From contig JAIRVT010000061.1 in NCBI GenBank assembly GCA_031253755.1, positions 1 to 44,835 of the forward strand: a DNA stretch of 44,835 nucleotides. Reading direction: 5' to 3'. Position numbers and translations under genes: made by a program. This document shows, one piece after another, positions 35,638 through 44,835 of this stretch (positions are counted from its first letter, which is position 1; every line of letters begins with the position of its first letter). The stretch is from Enterobacteriaceae bacterium. GTDB lineage: Bacteria; Pseudomonadota; Gammaproteobacteria; Enterobacterales; Enterobacteriaceae. The notes beneath the pieces are model-generated. The model did no database searches. It had not been told where the DNA came from and was given only the letters and a program-made list of their open reading frames with translations.

Positions 35638-36069
35638 TTACTCTTCATCACGTAATGGGATAATTAACATATCAACATGGACTGTGTTAATGAGTTGACG
35701 AGCAGATGACATGAGCTTGCTCCAAAAATCCTGATGATGACCACAAACAACAAGGTCCATATCATATTGCTTAATTGCATCAACAAGGACTTGCCCTAAG
35801 TCGCCACTCCCACTCAACGTTTCCTGAATTTCATAATTTGAATTAGCTGATAATTCTTTCAGTGAATTACGGGTTTCATCCGCAATGCGCTCTTGCATAT
35901 CACCAAGATTTACATCGATCAAACCGGTATACAGATCGGAATAATTAACATCAACATGGATCAAAGAAACTTTTGCGTTGTATGGTCTTGCCAGTGAAAC
36001 CGCTTTATCCACTAAAACCCGACTTTCTGGAGATAGATCAACTGCGACAAGAATATGTTTGTAAGCCAT
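35638..36069 (-). CDS. uspA: Universal stress protein UspA
   Basis: 143 residues, against 144 in E. coli UspA. The N terminus [20 protein letters not shown] and the central [20 protein letters not shown] are nearly the E. coli sequence. The C-terminal region has [20 protein letters not shown]. It is a cytoplasmic protein induced by growth arrest and many stresses. The gene is divergent from uspB across a 428-bp gap, as in enterobacteria, and is closed by its own terminator. Confidence 0.97.
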   Translation of the reverse strand: MAYKHILVAVDLSPESRVLVDKAVSLARPYNAKVSLIHVDVNYSDLYTGLIDVNLGDMQERIADETRNSLKELSANSNYEIQETLSGSGDLGQVLVDAIKQYDMDLVVCGHHQDFWSKLMSSARQLINTVHVDMLIIPLRDEE

Positions 36070-36497
36070 ATAAGTGAACTCCTTCCATCAATATGGATTG
36101 GCAGCATTAAATGCCATGATTCGATGCTTATACTATAACTGTTTGGTGTCTCTTTTTAGTGTTGTTGTGATCACAACTTATTACTTTCTTTTTTTAACTC
36201 TTTGAAAATAATATATCTATATCCACCGTCTTTCGAGTTTCCTTTCATTCTGAACCCGATTTTCATGCTAAATGGCTTTCCCAAATGATAGAAGTATTCC
36301 TTATCCCGTGCGGTGCGCGGGATAAGGAAAAATCCCTACCGCCAAACACTATTATGAAACGGAATATAGTTTGTATGAAACGGAATATAGTTTGGCTTTT
36401 CTAAAGTGCCGTTTCCTCCTAAAATTTAAGACAGTGATTATTTATATTGCTATCTTTTCATCTGGTATTTCAGCGCCACTCTAAGGAGGGGGGAAAT
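36070..36497. promoter_or_regulatory. uspA-uspB divergent control region
   Basis: 428 bp without a gene, holding the promoters of both stress genes. It contains a perfect 12-bp stem-loop (TTCCTTATCCCG at 36297-36308, CGGGATAAGGAA at 36318-36329, 9-base loop) with no T-run on either side. An exact 21-bp tandem duplication follows at 36353-36394. I see no confident -35/-10 pair. Confidence 0.55.
36353..36394. repeat. Exact 21-bp tandem duplication upstream of uspB
   Basis: Two identical copies, each starting TATGAAACGG and ending ATAGTTTG, at 36353-36373 and 36374-36394, about 100 bp before the uspB start. Exact identity suggests a recent event. Confidence 0.85.
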
Positions 36498-36842
36498 ATG
36501 TTCAGTGCAGTTGCATTCTTCTGGTCAATTTTAATTATTTTCATTATCAACATATTACGTTATATCTCTTCACTGCGAGCTTTACTATTTGTTCTACGTC
36601 AGGCGGATCCGATGTTATACCAGTCCATTGATGGCAATGATTTTTTTACGGCGGATGGGCAGTTTAATAAACGTATTCGGTTGGTACGCTATATCAATAC
36701 ACAAAGCTACCTCAACCATCACAATGCTGATGTGGTTTTTTTCTGCGAAAGATTACGGAAGCAATTTTTATTGACGAAAGCGTTATGCGGGCTGGCTTTG
36801 CTATGTCTGATAGCTGTAGTAATAACCCGATATCTCTGGTGA
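36498..36842 (+). CDS. uspB: Universal stress protein UspB
   Basis: 114 residues from the ATG at 36498, which sits 5 bases behind a strong GGAGGGGG site. The frame is open 17 codons further upstream without support. Two membrane segments lie at about 3-22 and 92-110. The intervening part LRYISSLRALLFVLRQADPM and the C-terminal RKQFLLTKALCGLALL match E. coli UspB (111 residues). In E. coli it is a stationary-phase, RpoS-dependent inner-membrane protein needed for ethanol tolerance. The order uspA-uspB-pitA-yhiN is conserved with E. coli. Confidence 0.95.
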   Translation: MFSAVAFFWSILIIFIINILRYISSLRALLFVLRQADPMLYQSIDGNDFFTADGQFNKRIRLVRYINTQSYLNHHNADVVFFCERLRKQFLLTKALCGLALLCLIAVVITRYLW

Positions 36843-36853
36843 AGAAGCGCCGG

Positions 36854-36887
36854 TTTGAATGGATCGTGAGTTTGAATGGATCGTGAG
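36854..36887. repeat. Exact 17-bp tandem duplication after uspB
   Basis: TTTGAATGGATCGTGAG occurs twice back to back (36854-36870, 36871-36887) and is followed by TTTGAAAAAAC, a partial third copy. It lies between the uspB stop and the pitA terminator. Confidence 0.85.
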
Positions 36888-36902
36888 TTTGAAAAAACGG
36901 AT

Positions 36903-36941
36903 ATCAAAAGGGTTGAGCAACTTAAAAAGCTGCCAACCCTT
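36903..36941 (-). terminator. Intrinsic terminator of pitA
   Basis: On the minus strand AAGGGTTG pairs with CAACCCTT (8 bp, with further inner pairing GCAGC/GTTGC), followed by TTTTGAT. It starts about 10 bp after the pitA stop. Confidence 0.7.
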
Positions 36942-36950
36942 CTGTATAAC

Positions 36951-38441
36951 CTAAATCAGTTGCAGAGCAATCCAATACAGGCAGCCCGACAATATGATTG
37001 AAATCGGTAATGTCAGTGCCCACGCCAGCATGATGTTTTTGATGGTTTTGCCTTGAACGCCACCCCCATCTACGATCATCGTACCGGCTACCGCAGAAGA
37101 AAGAACCTGAGTTGTCGATACCGGCATTCCGGTATAACTGGCAACACCAATCGATACTGCGGCTGTCACCTGCGCGGAAACACCCTGAGCATACGTCATG
37201 CCCTTTTTACCAATCTTTTCGCCGATAGTCACCGCAACCCGTTTCCAACCCACCATCGTGCCCAGAGACAAAGCCAGAGCAACAGAAACGATTATCCACA
37301 TTGGTGCGTATTCAACAGTGCTCAGCAGATCTTTGCGCAGTTTATTCAGAAAACGTGCATCTTCCAGACTGGTTTCCGGCAGCTTGGCGACCGTCCCCGC
37401 TGTATCAGCGATACACATCAACATCTGACGCAAATTACTCCGCTCTTCCGGTGTTAATTCACTAAAATCACGAATATTTCCCAGCCGGGTGCTGACTTTA
37501 TTCAGACCCACCAATGCACCGGAAGGATCACAGTGAAAAGGCATATGCAGTTTATCTTCGACTGAATAATCAACCGGATTTTCCGCAATGGCATGAGAAA
37601 GGGCCGGAGAGTGCTGTTCATAATACTGCTGCAAATGAACCGCTGCATCACGGGTGCGCGTAATATCATAGCTGTTTGAGTTCATATTGACGACAAAACC
37701 AGCCGGCGCGACACCAATCAATACCAGCATGATCAGGCCAATACCTTTCTGTCCGTCATTTGCGCCATGTGAAAAACTCACACCAACAGCAGAAATTATC
37801 AGAGCAGTCCGTGTCCAGAAAGGTGGTTTACGTTTACCATCCTGCTTTTCACGTTCGGCCGGCGTCATGTGGATACGGCGGCGTTTTTTAGTGCCACTCC
37901 AGTAACGGCGCAATAAAAAAACCAGCGCTCCTGCAATCACCAAACCAACCAGAGGAGACAGAATCAATGACATGAAAATCTGTATCATCTTCGGGATATT
38001 CAGCGCATCAACCACCGAAGAGTTAGTCACTATCGCATTGGTCAGCCCAATACCGATAATAGAACCAATCAACGTATGCGAACTGGATGCCGGAAGACCA
38101 AAATACCACGTTCCCAAATTCCAGATAATTGCCGCCAGCAGCATGGAGAAAACCATCGCCAAGCCGTGGCTTGAACTGACATTCAGCAGCAATGTTGTCG
38201 GTAACAGATGCACAATCGCGTAAGCGACACTTAATCCACCAAGTAAAACACCAAAAAAGTTAAAAACCCCAGCCATGGCAACCGCAAATTGCGGGCGCAT
38301 AGCGCGGGTATAAATAACTGTTGCTACTGCATTTGCGGTATCATGAAACCCATTGATGGCTTCATAGAAAAGCACAAACAACAGAGCAAGTACTAACATA
38401 AGGCCGGTATAAAATTCCAGGCCAGTAAACAGATGTAGCAT
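36951..38441 (-). CDS. pitA: Low-affinity inorganic phosphate transporter PitA
   Basis: 496 residues from the ATG at 38441, chosen because E. coli PitA begins MLHLF at the matching place. The open frame extends 33 codons further upstream, and no strong ribosome binding site precedes either. It is a metal-phosphate/proton symporter with about ten membrane segments in two half-repeats. [20 protein letters not shown] and [20 protein letters not shown] lie in the first half, [20 protein letters not shown] begins the second. The second-half signature reads [16 protein letters not shown], with Gln where E. coli has His, a change at a normally conserved site. The central cytoplasmic loop differs in sequence from E. 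coli, as expected. Confidence 0.96.
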   Translation of the reverse strand: MLHLFTGLEFYTGLMLVLALLFVLFYEAINGFHDTANAVATVIYTRAMRPQFAVAMAGVFNFFGVLLGGLSVAYAIVHLLPTTLLLNVSSSHGLAMVFSMLLAAIIWNLGTWYFGLPASSSHTLIGSIIGIGLTNAIVTNSSVVDALNIPKMIQIFMSLILSPLVGLVIAGALVFLLRRYWSGTKKRRRIHMTPAEREKQDGKRKPPFWTRTALIISAVGVSFSHGANDGQKGIGLIMLVLIGVAPAGFVVNMNSNSYDITRTRDAAVHLQQYYEQHSPALSHAIAENPVDYSVEDKLHMPFHCDPSGALVGLNKVSTRLGNIRDFSELTPEERSNLRQMLMCIADTAGTVAKLPETSLEDARFLNKLRKDLLSTVEYAPMWIIVSVALALSLGTMVGWKRVAVTIGEKIGKKGMTYAQGVSAQVTAAVSIGVASYTGMPVSTTQVLSSAVAGTMIVDGGGVQGKTIKNIMLAWALTLPISIILSGCLYWIALQLI

Positions 38442-38762
38442 AAACGTTAAGCCAGTTAGTAGGACATGAACGCGGCGCATTATCAGTGACAAATGCTGGC
38501 GGGAAAAGAGAAATATGACCTTTTTTTGATTTGATGACAATAAACCAGATAAAAGTTAATTATTTCCCCCAAAATATCAATACGTTATCCCGTTATCACG
38601 TTTTGATATTTTTTTGATGAAAAATGACTTGTCATGATAAAAGTTCAAACAAATGCTTATTTTTCCCTGCAATTAGCCGATAGTCCCTCCACAATGAAGT
38701 GTATTTCCTACAAATTCATCCGGCAAATACAGTAAACACAGCAAGACAGAGACAACAAACGA
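38442..38762. promoter_or_regulatory. pitA-yhiN divergent gap
   Basis: 321 bp, AT-rich, with promoters for both genes expected. One weak stem-loop is seen: AAAATATCAA (38571-38580) with TTGATATTTT (38603-38612) around a 22-base loop containing two GTTATC copies. No gene or clear promoter hexamers were seen. Confidence 0.4.
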
Positions 38763-39977
38763 ATGGAAAAATTTGATGTAGTGATTATTGGCGCCGGCGC
38801 GGCTGGCTTGTTTTGCGCCGCACAGGCGGGGCAGGCAGGGTTAAGCGTGCTGGTGTTGGATAACGGTAAAAAAGCAGGCCGCAAAATTTTGATGTCCGGT
38901 GGCGGACGCTGTAATTTCACCAATATGTATACTGAACCTGCGGCATACCTTTCTGCTAATCCGCATTTTTGTAAGTCAGCACTTGCTCGTTATACCCAAT
39001 GGGATTTTATTGATCTCGTTCAGCGTCATAAGGTTGCTTATCACGAAAAAACTTTAGGCCAGCTTTTTTGTGATGATTCCGCCCAGCAAATTATCGATCT
39101 CCTGTTGAAAGAGTGCGAGGCCGGCCGGGTTACCATTCGGTTACGCAGTGAAGTCACACACGTCGGGAAAACGGAACAAGGGTTTGAAATTACCCTGACC
39201 GATAGACATGTGTCCGAGAAAAACGTAAGCGCACACTCACTTGTTATTGCATCCGGCGGCTTATCGATGCCCGGATTGGGTGCTTCACCGTTCGGTTATC
39301 GCATCGCGGAACAGTTTGGCCTCAATATCCTGCCGACCCGCGCCGCATTGGTGCCATTTACGCTGCATAAGCCGTTACTGGAACAGCTGCAAATGCTCTC
39401 CGGTGTTGCCGTCCCTGCGATTGTCACCGCAACCGATGGCACGGTATTCCGGGAAAATATTCTGTTCACCCATCGTGGGCTTTCCGGCCCGGCTATTTTG
39501 CAGATCTCCAGTTATTGGCAACCCGGCGAATATGTGAGTATTAACTTACTTCCTGAGACCGATTTGGCTGCTTTCTTACATCATGAGCGGGAATCCCATC
39601 CTAACCAAAGCCTGAAAAATGCCCTTGCCAAACTGCTGCCGAAGCGTCTGGTGGAATGTTTGCAAGCTCTTGGCCAGTTACCGGATATTTCGCTGAAGCA
39701 ACTCAATGTTGCCCAGAAACAAGCGTTGATCGACACTCTGCAATGCTGGCAGGTACAACCCAATGGCACTGAAGGTTATCGCACGGCAGAAGTCACGCTG
39801 GGCGGCGTAGATACTAACGAACTGTCATCGAAAACGATGGAATCTCACAACGTGCAGGGGCTGTATTTTATCGGTGAAGTTGTCGATGTGACCGGCTGGC
39901 TCGGCGGGTATAACTTCCAATGGGCATGGAGTTCAGCATGGGCCTGTGCGCAGGCGTTGGTGGCGGCGGAGAGATAA
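38763..39977 (+). CDS. yhiN: YhiN/BaiN-family FAD-dependent oxidoreductase
   Basis: 404 residues. The N-terminal dinucleotide-binding motif is FDVVIIGAGAAGLFCAAQAG (GxGxxG at 10-15), followed by the family signature RKILMSGGGRCNFTN. The C terminus has YFIGEVVDVTGWLGGYNFQW and AWSSAWACAQALVAAE, binding the flavin. E. coli YhiN is a member of the same HI0933-like group. Its physiological reaction is not established; BaiN of gut clostridia reduces bile-acid intermediates, and that should not be transferred here. It is adjacent to pitA and divergent from it, as in E. coli. Confidence 0.95.
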   Translation: MEKFDVVIIGAGAAGLFCAAQAGQAGLSVLVLDNGKKAGRKILMSGGGRCNFTNMYTEPAAYLSANPHFCKSALARYTQWDFIDLVQRHKVAYHEKTLGQLFCDDSAQQIIDLLLKECEAGRVTIRLRSEVTHVGKTEQGFEITLTDRHVSEKNVSAHSLVIASGGLSMPGLGASPFGYRIAEQFGLNILPTRAALVPFTLHKPLLEQLQMLSGVAVPAIVTATDGTVFRENILFTHRGLSGPAILQISSYWQPGEYVSINLLPETDLAAFLHHERESHPNQSLKNALAKLLPKRLVECLQALGQLPDISLKQLNVAQKQALIDTLQCWQVQPNGTEGYRTAEVTLGGVDTNELSSKTMESHNVQGLYFIGEVVDVTGWLGGYNFQWAWSSAWACAQALVAAER

Positions 39978-40052
39978 CTATCACCAAGGCATCGTGCTTT
40001 AAACCTTCCCTCTCGCAATAATGAACCGGCTGAAAAGTGCGATTGCAAGGTG

Positions 40053-40128
40053 AACGTCAAGCTGCGAGACGACACGAAATCTTATATTTCCCCGCACAGC
40101 GGGGAAATATGACACGCATCTCGACGTT
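40053..40128. repeat. Long imperfect inverted repeat between yhiN and the porin gene
   Basis: The centre is a perfect 12-bp stem, ATATTTCCCCGC (40084-40095) with GCGGGGAAATAT (40099-40110), loop ACA. Outer arms AACGTCAAGCTGCG near 40053 and CGCATCTCGACGTT ending at 40128 are also largely complementary. There is no T-run, so it is not a standard terminator. It sits between convergent genes, like REP/ERIC-type elements, and may stabilise or end both messages. Confidence 0.6.
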
Positions 40129-40183
40129 GGATGGGTCTATTAAGATGATAATTCAAATGCTGAGAACAAAATTCAACAGCAGA

Positions 40184-44414
<4,231 letters not shown>

Positions 44415-44421
44415 TCAAGGC

Positions 44422-44483
44422 AAAAAAAAACCTAACTGTTATGCCACTGATAATGATAAATCCGATGGCATAACAGTTAGGTT
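44422..44483 (-). terminator. Conditional terminator in the bgl operon leader
   Basis: AACCTAACTGTTATGCCA and TGGCATAACAGTTAGGTT form a perfect 18-bp stem (44466-44483 with 44429-44446) around a 19-base loop. On the minus strand it is followed by about nine T. It lies 44 bp upstream of the EIIBC start. Its 5' arm overlaps the 3' end of the RAT, so the two folds exclude each other. Confidence 0.93.
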
Positions 44484-44522
44484 TTGCTCAATGCACGTTA
44501 CATCATGCAAAAATAACAATCC
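44480..44522 (-). promoter_or_regulatory. Ribonucleic antiterminator (RAT) for a BglG/LicT-type protein
   Basis: On the minus strand the site starts GGATTGTTA and ends GCAAAACC, the two conserved ends of bgl/LicT RAT hairpins. The inner TGCATGATG/CGTGCA part can form the apical stem and is longer than usual. Binding of dimeric antiterminator, when glucoside is present, would block the terminator that overlaps its last bases. Confidence 0.85.
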
Positions 44523-44533
44523 TGTGATAAATA

Positions 44534-44562
44534 ACCATAAGTGCAATATTTGCTGAGTTCAA
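44534..44562 (-). promoter_or_regulatory. Probable sigma-70 promoter of the bgl operon
   Basis: On the minus strand TTGAAC (44557-44562) and TATGGT (44534-44539) are 17 bp apart. This would place the transcription start just before the RAT, as required for its function. The -10 box is weak (TATGGT), as expected for an activated or silenced promoter. A possible CRP half-site TGTGA (plus strand) lies at about 44523-44527. Confidence 0.5.
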
Positions 44563-44666
44563 GTCGCGTCCGATTAATGTTTCTAAATTTTGACCTCCTT
44601 CACATGAAATCATGTCCCTGACTATTCACATCGAACAATTAAGAGAACGATATAAGGCTGCGATGA

Positions 44667-44835
44667 TTAAACCGTAATAACCGCCACCATCTCTTCAGCT
44701 TCCTCATCAATGCCAACATCCACAAAACCCAAACTGGCATAAAGATTTTTCGCAACCAGATTATCCGGCTTATAACTGATACCGATCGCTGCCAATTGAT
44801 CTGTATGCCTGATTTCCTCCAGTGCCATCAATAAT
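44667..44835 (-). CDS. GNAT-family acetyltransferase, C-terminal part (partial)
   Basis: The last 55 codons of a minus-strand gene cut by the right edge. The visible protein includes LMALEEIRHTDQLAAIGISY and KPDNLVAKNLYASLGFVDVG. The pattern Sy-x-N-x-x-A-x-x-LY-x-x-lGF is the motif B region of GNAT acetyltransferases. The stop is TAA at 44667-44669. The start, substrate and full length are not visible. It lies upstream of the bgl promoter on the same strand, in the position where bglG might be expected. Confidence 0.75.
   Translation of the reverse strand, partial: LLMALEEIRHTDQLAAIGISYKPDNLVAKNLYASLGFVDVGIDEEAEEMVAVITV

Noticed and set aside
36297-36329. Intrinsic terminator between uspA and uspB
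   Set aside because: The stem is perfect, but no T-run follows on either strand.

Overview
The window looks like chromosome from an insect-associated Morganellaceae bacterium, most probably Xenorhabdus or a close relative such as Photorhabdus. This is inferred from three things: enterobacterial core genes in an E. coli-like order (yhiN-pitA-uspB-uspA), a ShlBA/XhlBA-type two-partner haemolysin locus, and a full type VI secretion system (T6SS) of the vasI/vasL-containing kind. No rRNA, tRNA, IS element or CRISPR array was seen.

Region 1 (1-22.5 kb) is a T6SS cluster. On the minus strand, in order of transcription, it reads tssB-tssC-tssE-tssF-tssG-fha-tssJ-tssK-tssL-tssH-(vasH-like)-vasI-tssA-tssM-vasL-(VgrG-like, cut by the left edge). 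The genes overlap or nearly abut. The tube gene hcp is transcribed divergently across a 1.15-kb AT-rich gap. Together they give membrane complex (TssJLM), baseplate (TssKFGE), sheath (TssBC), cap (TssA), unfoldase (TssH), tube (Hcp) and probably the spike. Two oddities stand out. The VasH-like regulator has a sensory domain and a Fis-type HTH but no AAA+ sigma-54 module. A UUCG-loop intrinsic terminator sits directly on the ribosome binding site of vasL.

Region 2 (22.9-29.3 kb) is a two-partner secretion operon: a TpsB outer-membrane transporter followed by a 1465-residue TpsA exoprotein and a strong terminator.

Region 3 (29.3-34 kb) is mixed accessory and core material: a MocR/PdxR-type regulator, a GNAT acetyltransferase, yhjD, a small tautomerase and an AT-rich, isolated family 9 glycosyltransferase.

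Region 4 (34-40 kb) is housekeeping: gdhA, uspA, uspB, pitA and yhiN.

Region 5 (40-44.5 kb) is a beta-glucoside operon on the minus strand: a PTS EIIBC, a 6-phospho-beta-glucosidase (bglB-like) and an OprB-type porin. It is preceded by a promoter, a BglG/LicT-type antiterminator site (RAT) and an overlapping terminator, but no bglG gene lies in the window. The right edge cuts a GNAT gene.

The most unusual pattern across the whole window is a set of short tandem arrays, most with a 15-bp unit and an A5-C core. They lie in intergenic gaps, at a gene end and inside interdomain linkers of the TpsB transporter. Two dispersed intergenic repeats with matching ends are also present.
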